A stretch of DNA of 64,000 bases from Melitaea cinxia (Eukaryota > Arthropoda > Insecta > Lepidoptera > Nymphalidae), in contig NC_059408.1 in the NCBI RefSeq assembly GCF_905220565.1, positions 3,906,508 through 3,970,507 of the forward strand. The letters run 5' to 3'. The translations under genes were made by a program, and so were the position numbers. The notes under the pieces are model-generated. The model was not told the DNA's origin. It did not search any database and was given only the letters and a program-made list of their open reading frames with translations. This document shows, in pieces, positions 24,396 through 34,038 of the stretch; positions within the stretch are counted from its first letter, which is position 1, and every line of letters starts with the position of its first letter.

Positions 24396-24880
24396 AATAA
24401 TAATACTCTTTATTGTATACCATTAATAGAAACAACAGAGAAAAAAACATAAAATGAAAGATGTACAAAGGCGGTCTTATCGCTGAAAGAGCGATCTCTT
24501 CCAGACAACCTTTGGGTATAGGACACGAAATAGAAACTGCAGTTAGGAAGTAAACAAACGATTGGTGTGCGAATTAGAATACTCGAACAAAGTACTAATA
24601 GACAATATATAATAATAGCAAACATACATAACACTTACATATATAAAACACACACACACACACACATATATATGCACATAGTAAATATATATTATATCAT
24701 ACAAAGACGATATAGGCGATCATGACGTGCTTAGTGACAAATAATGTAGTTTAAGGTATTTTTTGATGGAGAAGAGAGATTGAGCTTGTCTAACAGGAAG
24801 AGGAAGAGAGTTCCAAAGTTGGACAGCTTTAACAGAGAAAGAGTTAGAGTAATAAGAAGTGGTATGAGAGGAGTCGGTTT
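24396..24880 (-). mobile_element. 5'-truncated LINE, 3' end, minus strand
   Basis: On the minus strand a short reverse-transcriptase C-terminal frame is followed by a 3'UTR with GGTTGTCTGGAAGAGATCGC, AGCGATAAGACCGCCTTTGT and a terminal AATAAAGAGTATTATTATTA tail. The same 3' tail occurs at 45823-45925 and 47366-47483. The 5' truncation and simple tail fit a jockey- or CR1-like non-LTR element. A (CA)n/(TA)n tract lies inside the 3'UTR near 24650-24672. Confidence 0.8.
24720..24872 (-). pseudogene. LINE ORF2 C-terminal fragment (51 codons with stop)
   Basis: The frame reads SSHTTSYYSNSFSVK, then AVQLWNSLPLPVRQAQSL, ending LKLHYLSLSTS and a TGA. The WNSLP motif is typical of the end of insect LINE reverse-transcriptase proteins. 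The frame is intact up to the truncation point, so the copy is not very old. It cannot make an active enzyme because everything before is missing. Confidence 0.8.
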
Positions 24881-26359
24881 TTTTCTAATTCAATTAAAAT
24901 AAGGTGTTTTAGACAAAGGAAGACAAATTTGTGAGAAGGTGCTAAAAACTAATACCTGAGTTACTAGATCACTTAAAATAAAACAGTCTGTAGAGCTAAA
25001 CCTTTAAAGCTGGGCAAAGGCTGCCGGGGAAAGTACAATACAAGAATCCAATAGTATCATTTCTGTAACGCGTAAATAATAAAAGTATGGTTTTATAAAA
25101 GAGAAAATGAAGAATGTAAGACATATTTAAGAACGCCGCATGAAGATGAATTTGAACTATTAAAACCTTTTTTATTTACTATCATTACCATTATTTACAA
25201 GCACACAGATTAAAAACTTTTATAGTAGAATCAATAAATGCAATTAATTAATAGCATTTACATCGGTTTACAAATGAACAAAACAACTAAATACTAATAA
25301 TTTAGAAATTAAAGACCTCTTTATGAAAGAAATTACGAAGCATGAATCCTAAATAAAGTAATTAATGGAACTTTCATTTTGTAGGTACTCTAGGTACAAA
25401 AAAAGTATTAATTTTGCTTAAAGAATGTAATGTAATTTACTATAGAAAAGAGAAACAAATCTCCAATATCCAGCTTTCAACACAAGTAATCAAATGAAAG
25501 TTCCTACTTGCGTGCTACCTACATCTACGATGCAGCGCGATAGTTCGGGCTGGTCCCCGGTGTCGCTATAATCACATAATTGCATGAATAATTGAACATG
25601 GTTATTACACCCGGCTGTATCTACGTACCTACCACCTACAAGGCTATATAAAGTGATGGCAGTTTTATTAATTTGGAAATAGAACCTCTGTTGTATATAC
25701 TTAGGTATGTTATTAACAGCAGCAGTATGAGAATATTATCAATATACACGCCTAACAACTGGTGTTTTGCAGATATCCGCTCGGGGTGGATATTTTTAAT
25801 TGTACAAAATTTCTTGAATAATATTCTAAGAGTTTAGGGTAAATAATACTACAATGAGGTATAAAGACGTTTTTTTTTTTAAATAAATTTTAAAACTCAT
25901 ACGTCGATATGTATTAGATTACTAATGTTCAAAGTGTCTGTTTCTACGGTAAGCAAGTTAATGCTTGTGTTATAGGTAACATCCGACTGTTATAGCTAAA
26001 ATTTTTCTTTGAATAATATATATAAAGATAATACTAATAGGTTCATTACAAACAGCACCAACGGGATAGTCAATTCGAAATGTTTTAAAAACAGCGGAAT
26101 AAAGCTAGGCTATTGACAAAAAATACCTTTTTAAATTATTAGTTTTTGGCCAAGTATTTATGTGACAATATACAAAAGCAACAGATCCAATAGGTATATA
26201 CAACTTACAATACATAGTATACTTATATACAAGACGAAACAACTCGTTGATGGCGATAATTTACTTATATATTTTGATAAGATTGTATTGAATGCCTTTA
26301 TTTAATTTTATTGAGACTTTTTTTTGTTTCAATATTAAGTCAATAATAAAAAAACGATA
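24881..26359. other. no supported gene
   Basis: AT-rich sequence. A block near 25500-25640 (CGATGCAGCGCGATAGTTCG, TGGTCCCCGGTGTCGC) is of higher complexity and may be regulatory. Confidence 0.5.
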
Positions 26360-26615
26360 TTAAGGGTGTTAAACTAGTTGTAGAAAACGCTATTTGACAG
26401 ATGACGGTATCCCCCGTTAAAATATTTGATTATTTTTTGTTACCATTGAATTTTACTATATTTATGAGATATTTCATATATTATGACTTAAAGTTGTAGT
26501 TTGATAATTGAGGAGAAACAGTTCCTAATGGTATTTCTACCTCCCGCTGTCAAAGTCTATTTGTATCGTCATCTGTCAAATAGCGTTATTCAGAACTGGT
26601 AGTACAGGCCCTTAG
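26360..26615. mobile_element. MITE with 21-bp perfect terminal inverted repeats
   Basis: The arms at 26386-26406 (AACGCTATTTGACAGATG...) and 26567-26587 are exact reverse complements. Similarity continues outwards with gaps (CTAGTTGTAGAA against CAGTTCTGAAT). The interior is AT-rich and non-coding. The element length is about 200-255 bp, depending on where the true ends lie. Confidence 0.85.
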
Positions 26616-27890
26616 TCAAGTTTGATATGTCATTCTAGTTGTACGCGGAATCGTTTATAACTGAATTTGTACACAAATTTGACAATTTCACTATCAGAAC
26701 GCAATTAACATAATAGATAATAAAATGACAATACTTGAAGACAATTTGATTTGATAATTATTTCTGCAATCATATTAACGCTATAACTTTTAGAAAGTAA
26801 TATTCTGACATTGATTAGTTACTTTGATTGCTTTTTGAGTTAATGTCAGTTACAATACTGATTATTTATATGAAATAATATGTACTGGGATGGCCTCCTA
26901 GTTAAGGCATAAAAGAGTACCTATCAATAGATTTCTACTAGACAGCTTTCGATTTGTATAAAAAAATATTTATAGATATATTAATAGAAGGAAATATAAT
27001 AATCTGTTATACTCGTATACATAATAATAATTGTAGATTTTATAATACAGGAAAATAAATATAGTTCGACTGCTATTCTTTATTACAGCATTTATATTTT
27101 AAATATATTAATATTGATTTGGTATCTCTAACGTAGTCTAATGTAAGTTCTGAAAAAAAATCTGTTTCAATGGCAAAGGTACCTAAGCCAGAAGAAGTCA
27201 GCTTTTACTGTGACTAAATTAGTTTATTCGTGCACTAACCGTAGTAAATTTGAATAGTCTTACATAACATGTATGATTCAGCCAATGTCACGTAGAATAG
27301 ATAAGACACGAATGAGATTGGTCGATTCGGTCGAGAGTACAATTACTTAATAATTACTTGATAAGTTTTTAAGGACCTGTGCAAAAACAACTTATTGTTA
27401 CTCCTATGACTCCTGAATTACTGATGGTACATATGACACAAGTATACAAATAAACAACATCTAACCCGTTGAGAAAGTCAATTACTAATTCAACACATTA
27501 AATTAACTATTTAATCAGAGACAAAACAAGAAGCGCAGTTCCTCGGGTGCTTTAATCAAAATTAGTAACGGTATTAAGATGGCATCAATTCTCTTTGTTC
27601 CACGCCTTGTATACAATTTGCTAGTTGAATATTCATATTAGCAACTCCTCAAGGAGACAATTTGGGAAGACGACTCTCCCTCGAAACAATTAATAGAGGT
27701 AAGCTTCGTTACTCGCGGACCAAGTTCGGAATTGACCCTTGCGATGAATCTTGTACTCGGATCTTGAAGATAAATAAATTTGTGGAATTTATTTTATTTT
27801 AATATATTATATTAAAATTATATATTAAAACAAATTTAGTTTGAAATAATACTAATTTTTTTTTTGCAATAGTTCGTTGTTTTTTATAAT
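26616..27890. other. no supported gene; candidate regulatory block
   Basis: The stretch at about 27540-27770 (TCCTCAAGGAGACAATTTGG, ACTCGCGGACCAAGTTCGGA) is of higher complexity than its flanks and holds several TAAT words. It could be conserved non-coding DNA near the homeobox gene. No exon is supported. Confidence 0.4.
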
Positions 27891-27895
27891 AATAG
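27891..27895. repeat. target-site duplication, left (AATAG)
   Basis: AATAG directly before the left LTR is repeated directly after the right LTR at 32725-32729. A 5-bp duplication fits Ty3/gypsy integrase cutting. Confidence 0.93.
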
Positions 27896-28084
27896 TGTTA
27901 TGTATCTAGTATGTAAATAATAATGTAGAAATAATTTACTAATATTTTATTATAATTTGTAACAGGAATTGACACAATAAGAACAGAATCAACCGACATA
28001 TTAAATTATTTGACATAAAGCAAGTTAGTTTATTTCCGCTTCTCAAACTCGGAACGTCACACCAAATAGTGATGTCTACTAACA
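27896..28084 (-). repeat. 3' LTR of the Ty3/gypsy element
   Basis: 189 bp with the short terminal inverted repeat TGTTA/TAACA. I see no difference from the copy at 32536-32724. No clear TATA box or poly(A) signal was assigned. Confidence 0.95.
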
Positions 28085-28096
28085 CTCTCCCTTGTT
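28085..28096 (-). promoter_or_regulatory. polypurine tract
   Basis: On the minus strand AACAAGGGAGAG directly precedes the 3' LTR. In this family such a tract survives RNase H digestion and primes plus-strand DNA synthesis. It lies just after the gag-pol stop at 28104. Confidence 0.9.
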
Positions 28097-28103
28097 ATTT
28101 AAT

Positions 28104-31100
28104 TTAGAAGTTCAATCGGTTTGGTGGTCGTCGAATCCGGGTACTACGACGGGGTTCAATTTCAGCCTGTGTAGTAGGAGGTATATCTGGCGTTGCTTGA
28201 TGTGTCTCTGGCTTGTCCACTTCCAAGGTTTCAGTGTAAGGTATAGATTCCCTTCTTGTAGTGTTAGCATGTGTAGTTGTAAGGTCTTTTTCAGGTAGTA
28301 AGTCTTTTCCAGGGAGTAAGTCTTTTCCAGGGAGTAAGTCTTTTCCAGGGAGTAAGTCTTTTCCAGGTAGTATGTTCTTTCCAGGTAATAGGTCTTTTTC
28401 AGGTAATTTTGGTGTATAATTTGCTACTGATTCTCTTGGTTTAATCAGGTAAGTATCTGGTATTCTAAAGTTATTATCTAAGCATGATGTCCTTATGATT
28501 TGATCTACATGTCTTTGGTGTATTCTTCCATCTACTTCCACTTCATAATGTAATTTTCCTTTTCTATTTACTATGTTACCAAATTTCCATTTATTACTGT
28601 CATACATTCGAATTTGAACTTTCTCTCCTCTTTGAAATTCTTTGGTTACTATTATCTCTTCATTACTGTTGTTTCTTAATTCCTGTGGTCTTTTTACTAA
28701 GTCAATTCTTGTTCTGTATATTCTTTTAAACATCATTTCACCTGGGCTTAATCCTGTAGTACTGTTAGGTGTTTTTCTATACATCATTAAAAATCTTTGT
28801 AATTTATCTTGTATAGATCCCTCTTCACTAATCATTGCTTTAAGTTTATTTTTAACAGTTTGAACATATCTTTCTACTTGACCATTGGTAGAAGGATGAA
28901 ATGGTGCTGTAAATTTAGCTTGAATTCCATTTTCTTTTAAGAATTTTTGCATTTCTTCTGATCTAAATTGTCTTCCATTATCCGAGACTTGCGTTATTGG
29001 TAAACCAAATGTAGTGTATAACTTCTTTAGAATATTTATTGTTGTTGCAGCTGACATAGAATTAGTAGGTATAACTTCTAACCATTTAGTATAGGCATCT
29101 ACCACCATAAGAAAATATTGGTTCATGAATGGTCCGGCATAATCAATATGAATACGACTCCACGGTTCCTTAGGGTATTCCCAGCTGTGTACAGGTACCT
29201 TAGTCGGGTTTTTACGCATCAAACAGCATCTCTTGCATTGTTTCACCATGTTTTCAATATCTATGTCAATGTTCTTCCACCACACATAGCTTCTTGCTAA
29301 AGCCTTCATCTTAACTATACCCATGTGCGCTGTATGTAATTCTTCTAATATTTTAGGTTGTAGTTTCTTAGGTATGACGATTCGTATGCCATAAAATATA
29401 CAATTATTCTGCAATGAAAATTCATGTAGTCTAGTTTTATCTTCTCGTCCTGATTGTATATCAATATATAACTTCTGTAGTTCTGGGTCAGTAGCTGTAG
29501 CTACCCTTATCTCTTGTAATGAAACTGGTATTTCTGAAATCTGATTTAAGTAGAAAGCTTCGTCATCTGTAAGTGTATCATTCTTTTCATTTTTATTTGT
29601 ATGTTGTAGTCTTGAAAAATAGTCGGCATTAGCATGTTCTTTAGTCTTCCTTAGTTTTATCTGATAATCAAATCCAGCTAAAAAGTTAGCATAATGTACA
29701 AGTCGTATGGCTGTTGTAGCAGGTGTAGCCTTCTCTGGGTGTAAAATTCTAGCTAATGGTTGGTTGTCTACTATGAGAATTATTTTTCTACCGTAACAAT
29801 ACTGAAAGAATTTCTTCAGTCCCCAAACTAATGCTGCGGCTTCTTTATCTAACTGGCTGTAACCTTTCTCTGCCTTTGTAAGAGATCTTGACGCGAAAGC
29901 TATTGGACGTTCTGATTTATCCGGCATAATATGTGACAACACAGCTCCGTATCCAGTTGGTGATGCATCCGTGGCTAATGTGACAGGTAAGTTTTCATGA
30001 AATGGTATAAGTACTTTTTCTCCGCAGATTTCCTTTTTCAGTTCTTGAAATGCTTGTTCACATGATGTTGACCAAGTAAATTTTGTATCTTTTTGTAATA
30101 ATTTGTATAAAGGATTTAGTTTTGATGCTAAGTTAGGTATAAATTGTTGGTAGTAATTTATCATTCCCAAAAATGTGCGTAGTGAAGAAACATCTGTTGG
30201 ACGTGAACTATTCTTTATATCATTTACTTTATCTTCTGTAGGGTGTAGACCTTTTTCATTTATTGTATGTCCTAGGTAAGTAACTGATTTTTGAAAAAAC
30301 TGACATTTCTTTCTATTTAAGTGTAGTCCACATTCTTTTAATTTGTCAAATACTTTCCTAATTCTTTGTAGTAATTGTATAAATGTACGTCCTTGTAAAG
30401 CAATGTCGTCAAAAAAACAAACTGTACCTTCCATTCCTTGAAGTGTTTGATCCATATATCTCTGCCAAACATTTGGTGCAATTTTCACTCCGAACATTAG
30501 TCTTTTCACCTTGTATGTACCCTTGCATGTACTAATAGCTTGCATTTCTGCTGTATCTTCATTAGTCTTCATATGCAAATAAGCTTGATTAATATCCAGT
30601 GTGCAAAAATATTTTCCTCCACTTAACTTTGAAAATATTTCTTCAACACGAGGTATAGGGTAGTTGTCATTTTCCAGATTTTTATTTAATGTAGCGCGAT
30701 AGTCAGCACATAAGCGCATTTTTCCATTTTGCTTCAAGACAGGAACAATTGGTGTTCCCCACTGTGAGTATGTAACTTTTTCTAATATTCCTTCCTTTTC
30801 TAATCTGTCTATTTCTGCTTCCACTTGATCCTTCAAAGCGAATGGTACTGGACGTGGTTTTAAAAAGACTGGAACTGCACCTTCTTTCAATTTAAATACT
30901 GCTTGATAATCTTTAATTTCTCCTATTTCTTCAGAAAATAGTTCTTTGTATTCTTGTATAATTTTTTTCAATTTCTCAGTAAACTCTTTTTCTGTAATAT
31001 CATTTTCTTCTTTTTGTAGTGAATTTATGTCAAATTGTAAGTTTAATTTCCTAATCCATTCTCTTCCCAATACAGGATCCACTTTTCTATCAATAACAAA

Positions 31101-32324
31101 AATTCTTCCTATGACTTCTGTATTTTTATATTTGATGTTTACATTACAGGTTCCCCGTGGGTAAAGTATTTCTCCTGTGTAAGTTTTTAATTTAATTGGT
31201 GTATTTTCTAATTTAAGATTACTGAAATTTTCTTTATAATATTCTACAGAGCATGTAGTGACTGCTGCACCTGTATCTAGTTCTAGTGTATGTAATTTCC
31301 CGTTCAGTTGTAATGTAATATTAAATTTATCATTTTGTATGTGATTTTTGTAAAATATTTTATGTATTTCATAAATTTCATTAGTATCTTCTATGTACTG
31401 TTCATTTACTAGCTCTAGTTGCTTTTGTTCTCTTAAGCAAACTGATTGTATGTGTCCTTTTGTTTTGCATTTCTTACAAAATAATTTATCTTTTAATCTA
31501 CACTGAGTCGCTGAATGGTTTTCTTTTCCACAACGATAACACTTTATTTTCTTTCCTTTTTTAATATTTGTATTGTATGTATGACTTTTATATGTATTTA
31601 TATTTGTATTTTGTTTGGATGTATTAAAATTCTTAGTTTTCTTTGATATTTTGTTTATATTTGGTTGAATATCCGTACACATTTCTTTTGTTTCTACTTT
31701 GGAAGTCTCAATCGCCATTGCAATCCTAATTAAATCATCAAATTTTGTAGAAGAAGATTCTTGTAATAATCTTTCTTTAATTTCAGAGTTACGCAGCCCT
31801 CGTATGAACTGTACTCGCAGATGAGTTTCAAAAGTACTATTTTTACAATTATTACATATAAAGTTACATTTTCCGCCTATTTCTTTTAATCCAGCTACGT
31901 AGTTAGCAATGCTTTCACACTCATGCTGTTGCCGTAGACAGAATTTGTGTTGTTGAGCAACTTCACCAGGTTCTGGGGCAATATGATTCCTTAGTAGTTC
32001 TACAAGGTCATCATAGCTTTTTGATTCTAGACACTCTGGCGCTGTGATGTTTTTCAGTACTTGGTAGTATTTAGGGCCAATACAATTGAGAAAAATTTGC
32101 ACTTTAATTGTAGCACTTGTGACACCTTTCAAGGAAATATAATTTTGGAGTCTTTGTAAATAAGTCGAAAATGATTCATTGTTTTCATCATAAGGTTGTA
32201 ATGTGATACCACTAACCGTTTTATCACTGGTTTGTAAGGCTTGTTGTAATTGTACTTGCTGTAATTGCATTCCTCGCATCGTTTCCATCATTTGGGACAA
32301 AACTTGCCCTAGTTGTTGTTCCAT
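28104..32324 (-). CDS. Gag-Pol polyprotein of Ty3/gypsy retrotransposon
   Basis: One frame of 1406 codons makes capsid, protease, reverse transcriptase/RNase H and integrase. Gag occupies roughly residues 1-300 and ends in two CCHC-like zinc knuckles (CYRCGKENHSATQC near 262 and CKKCKTKGHIQSVC near 283). The protease has LELDTGAAVTTC near 348. The reverse transcriptase (about 460-700) has TLDINQAY and a catalytic FFDD where YxDD is usual. RNase H has TDASPTGYGAVL near 785. Integrase has an HHCC zinc finger (about 996-1034), then D (IDYAGPF), D (VSDNGRQF) and E (NGQVERY). The C-terminus carries six to seven DLLPGK-type hexapeptides and a basic RRSTRIRRPPNR tail. No stop, frameshift or envelope gene is seen, so it may be translation-competent. 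Confidence 0.96.
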   Translation of the reverse strand: MEQQLGQVLSQMMETMRGMQLQQVQLQQALQTSDKTVSGITLQPYDENNESFSTYLQRLQNYISLKGVTSATIKVQIFLNCIGPKYYQVLKNITAPECLESKSYDDLVELLRNHIAPEPGEVAQQHKFCLRQQHECESIANYVAGLKEIGGKCNFICNNCKNSTFETHLRVQFIRGLRNSEIKERLLQESSSTKFDDLIRIAMAIETSKVETKEMCTDIQPNINKISKKTKNFNTSKQNTNINTYKSHTYNTNIKKGKKIKCYRCGKENHSATQCRLKDKLFCKKCKTKGHIQSVCLREQKQLELVNEQYIEDTNEIYEIHKIFYKNHIQNDKFNITLQLNGKLHTLELDTGAAVTTCSVEYYKENFSNLKLENTPIKLKTYTGEILYPRGTCNVNIKYKNTEVIGRIFVIDRKVDPVLGREWIRKLNLQFDINSLQKEENDITEKEFTEKLKKIIQEYKELFSEEIGEIKDYQAVFKLKEGAVPVFLKPRPVPFALKDQVEAEIDRLEKEGILEKVTYSQWGTPIVPVLKQNGKMRLCADYRATLNKNLENDNYPIPRVEEIFSKLSGGKYFCTLDINQAYLHMKTNEDTAEMQAISTCKGTYKVKRLMFGVKIAPNVWQRYMDQTLQGMEGTVCFFDDIALQGRTFIQLLQRIRKVFDKLKECGLHLNRKKCQFFQKSVTYLGHTINEKGLHPTEDKVNDIKNSSRPTDVSSLRTFLGMINYYQQFIPNLASKLNPLYKLLQKDTKFTWSTSCEQAFQELKKEICGEKVLIPFHENLPVTLATDASPTGYGAVLSHIMPDKSERPIAFASRSLTKAEKGYSQLDKEAAALVWGLKKFFQYCYGRKIILIVDNQPLARILHPEKATPATTAIRLVHYANFLAGFDYQIKLRKTKEHANADYFSRLQHTNKNEKNDTLTDDEAFYLNQISEIPVSLQEIRVATATDPELQKLYIDIQSGREDKTRLHEFSLQNNCIFYGIRIVIPKKLQPKILEELHTAHMGIVKMKALARSYVWWKNIDIDIENMVKQCKRCCLMRKNPTKVPVHSWEYPKEPWSRIHIDYAGPFMNQYFLMVVDAYTKWLEVIPTNSMSAATTINILKKLYTTFGLPITQVSDNGRQFRSEEMQKFLKENGIQAKFTAPFHPSTNGQVERYVQTVKNKLKAMISEEGSIQDKLQRFLMMYRKTPNSTTGLSPGEMMFKRIYRTRIDLVKRPQELRNNSNEEIIVTKEFQRGEKVQIRMYDSNKWKFGNIVNRKGKLHYEVEVDGRIHQRHVDQIIRTSCLDNNFRIPDTYLIKPRESVANYTPKLPEKDLLPGKNILPGKDLLPGKDLLPGKDLLPGKDLLPEKDLTTTHANTTRRESIPYTETLEVDKPETHQATPDIPPTTQAEIEPRRSTRIRRPPNRLNF
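28284..28411 (-). repeat. 18-bp coding tandem repeat in gag-pol
   Basis: The 18-bp unit seen on the plus strand as TTTTCCAGGGAGTAAGTC repeats about six times and encodes DLLPGK hexapeptides (variants NILPGK and DLLPEK). Several units are identical, so the array is young. It lies between the integrase core and the basic tail. Confidence 0.93.
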
Positions 32325-32535
32325 TGCGGCGTATTATGTACGTACGTATGTAAGAGGAAAAGGAATGTGTGAAGCGGGTTATCATCACAGGATTTGGAAC
32401 CCTTGGAACAAGGAAAATGGGTGTATAGGAGCACGTGGTAATATCCGCTGCTCGCGAGGTTACTTATATTCACTTTTTTTTTTTTTTTTGTAATTATTAA
32501 TCTTCGTCGTCAATCTGTTATCCTCGTCGCCAATT
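32325..32535 (-). other. 5' leader of the Ty3/gypsy element
   Basis: The 211 bp between the 5' LTR and the gag ATG contain an oligo(A) run on the minus strand (about 32475-32490). Next to the LTR lies TTGGCGACGAGGATAACAGA, whose TGGCGACGAGGAT starts like a tRNA-primed site. Confidence 0.7.
32502..32533 (-). promoter_or_regulatory. primer binding site region, duplicated
   Basis: On the minus strand TGGCGACGAGGATAACAG lies three bases inside the 5' LTR, and a second partial copy TGACGACGAAG follows about 19 bp on. The duplication includes the LTR-edge word TGTTAT (plus-strand CGTCGTCAATCTGTTAT against CGTCGCCAATTTGTTAT). The primer tRNA cannot be named safely; arginine-type ends start TGGCGACC, so the match is only partial. 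Confidence 0.55.
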
Positions 32536-32724
32536 TGTTATGTATCTAGTATGTAAATAATAATGTAGAAATAATTTACTAATATTTTATTATAATTTGT
32601 AACAGGAATTGACACAATAAGAACAGAATCAACCGACATATTAAATTATTTGACATAAAGCAAGTTAGTTTATTTCCGCTTCTCAAACTCGGAACGTCAC
32701 ACCAAATAGTGATGTCTACTAACA
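32536..32724 (-). repeat. 5' LTR of the Ty3/gypsy element
   Basis: Same 189-bp sequence as at 27896-28084. On the minus strand it is the upstream LTR and should hold the promoter. Confidence 0.95.
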
Positions 32725-32729
32725 AATAG

Positions 32730-33129
32730 TTTTACAGCAACAATACTAATTTAATAACTTCAGTTTTGTAAGATAACAATAAAACAAATTAATATAATCT
32801 TATTTTAAGTGGAAACAACATAAACTAATAGAAAATTATTTGATTATGAATATATTTATGTGATTTATTAATACTTCATTATAATGAAAAAAGAATTACT
32901 ACTCGTAAGATTTAATTTTGAATTAAGATTTAAGGCTGACCCAAAACAATAAACAAATAATAATAAGTTGCAATAAATACCACATGCAGTAAAGTTAAAG
33001 TAAAGACCAATTTTATTATAGATTTACACAATTTCTAGTACATTGCTTTATAAGTCTAAAGAACAATACTTAAACTTGAAAAAAAAGAATAAAAAAAAAT
33101 AAGCAGAACAAAAAAGCACGTAGAACATT
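32730..33129. other. no supported gene
   Basis: AT-rich DNA right of the retrotransposon. Nothing recognisable. Confidence 0.5.
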
Positions 33130-33320
33130 CTTTTCACTTACGTTATACAAGGTGCATTAGCGTCGCTCGTCAGATTGTATTATATCGCGTGGTCCGGTCC
33201 GAGTGCGAGCGTGAACGCGTCTCGTGGCCGCGCCCGCCATCCATCAATTATTACCATCAGTAATGAACGCAAATCCTTTGATTCCATTGAACGAGTGCCT
33301 GGGGGAATTCGATTTGTAAG
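33130..33320. other. high-complexity block: candidate enhancer or small exon
   Basis: A CG-rich part (GTGAACGCGTCTCGTGGCCG) is followed by TCAATTATTACC, GCAAATCCTTTGATTCC and CCATTGAACG, words that resemble homeodomain, TCF and SOX sites. On the plus strand a GT donor (TTTGTAAGTT at about 33314) ends an open stretch reading MNANPLIPLNECLGEFD in phase 2, the phase that the exon at 38184 needs. The acceptor side is poor and the peptide is unknown, so regulatory DNA is more likely. Confidence 0.3.
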
Positions 33321-33540
33321 TTACGGGAGATGGCGTTAATTCGTAATGATTTTTTGATTTATGAGTTGATTTATTTTTCATACTTTGAACACATTAAGAC
33401 GTGTAAAACTTAAATCATAAAATGTCACTAATTAAAATTTTTACTGAACTAGGAGTAAACATTATTAGAATTAATTACGCTTCTAATTCTGACTTTGGTT
33501 TATTACCACACCAAAGTCTTATTTGCCGCAGAGTACAAAT

Positions 33541-34027
33541 ATAAAATAATTAAAAATAAACAAAAAACCCGCCTGCATGAAGAATAACTAATAGAAAATC
33601 AACTGAAAAAGCTGGAACAAGATAAAAATTCAATATGCACACAAAGTCAGCAAAATAAATAGAAACAATATCAAACATTTTGTGCTGTACATTTAAAATA
33701 TATTAATACAGTAGTCCTTCGAAACTTTATGCAACGTCGTACATAACATGCTGTCGGAGACATGCACAAAAAGAGAATGATTTGACTTATCCTTCAATTT
33801 CATGCCTCCGACTGCATATTATCTACGACGTTGCATAAAGTTTCGAAGGACTACCGTATTAATATATTTTAAATGTACAGCACAAAATGTTTGATATTGT
33901 TTCTATTTATTTCGCTGACTTTGTGTGCATATTGAATTTTTATCTTGTTCCAGCTTTTTCAGTTGATTTTCTAGTTAGTTATTCTTCATGCAGGCGGGTT
34001 TTTTGTTTATTTTTAATTATTATTTTA
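33541..34027. repeat. near-perfect foldback, ~226-bp arms and ~33-nt loop
   Basis: The left arm (33541-33766) and right arm (33800-34027) are inverse complements with only scattered mismatches over most of their length; the inner 30 bp is less exact. The outer ends share AATTAAAAATAAACAAAAAA and CCCGCCTGCATGAAGAATAA. The right arm stops 12 bp from the stop codon of a Helitron-type helicase tail, so it seems to be that element's 3' region joined to an inverted copy. Transcription in either direction would give a long hairpin RNA. Confidence 0.95.
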
Positions 34028-34038
34028 TTTATGTCTTT

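Larger units (their letters stand above)
27896..32724 (-). mobile_element. complete Ty3/gypsy LTR retrotransposon, minus strand
   Basis: The 4829-bp element has two 189-bp LTRs (27896-28084 and 32536-32724) that read as identical, start TGTTA and end TAACA. It is flanked by the 5-bp direct repeat AATAG (27891-27895 and 32725-32729), the target-site duplication. It carries one uninterrupted gag-pol frame, a polypurine tract next to the left LTR and a PBS-like word next to the right LTR. Domain order protease, reverse transcriptase, RNase H, integrase is that of Ty3/gypsy (Metaviridae). The single fused frame and overall look resemble Mag-like insect elements, but the clade is a guess. Identical LTRs imply a recent insertion. 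Confidence 0.96.

Noticed and set aside
28092..31164. Plus-strand frames within the retrotransposon
   Set aside because: They are antisense shadows of the gag-pol frame.
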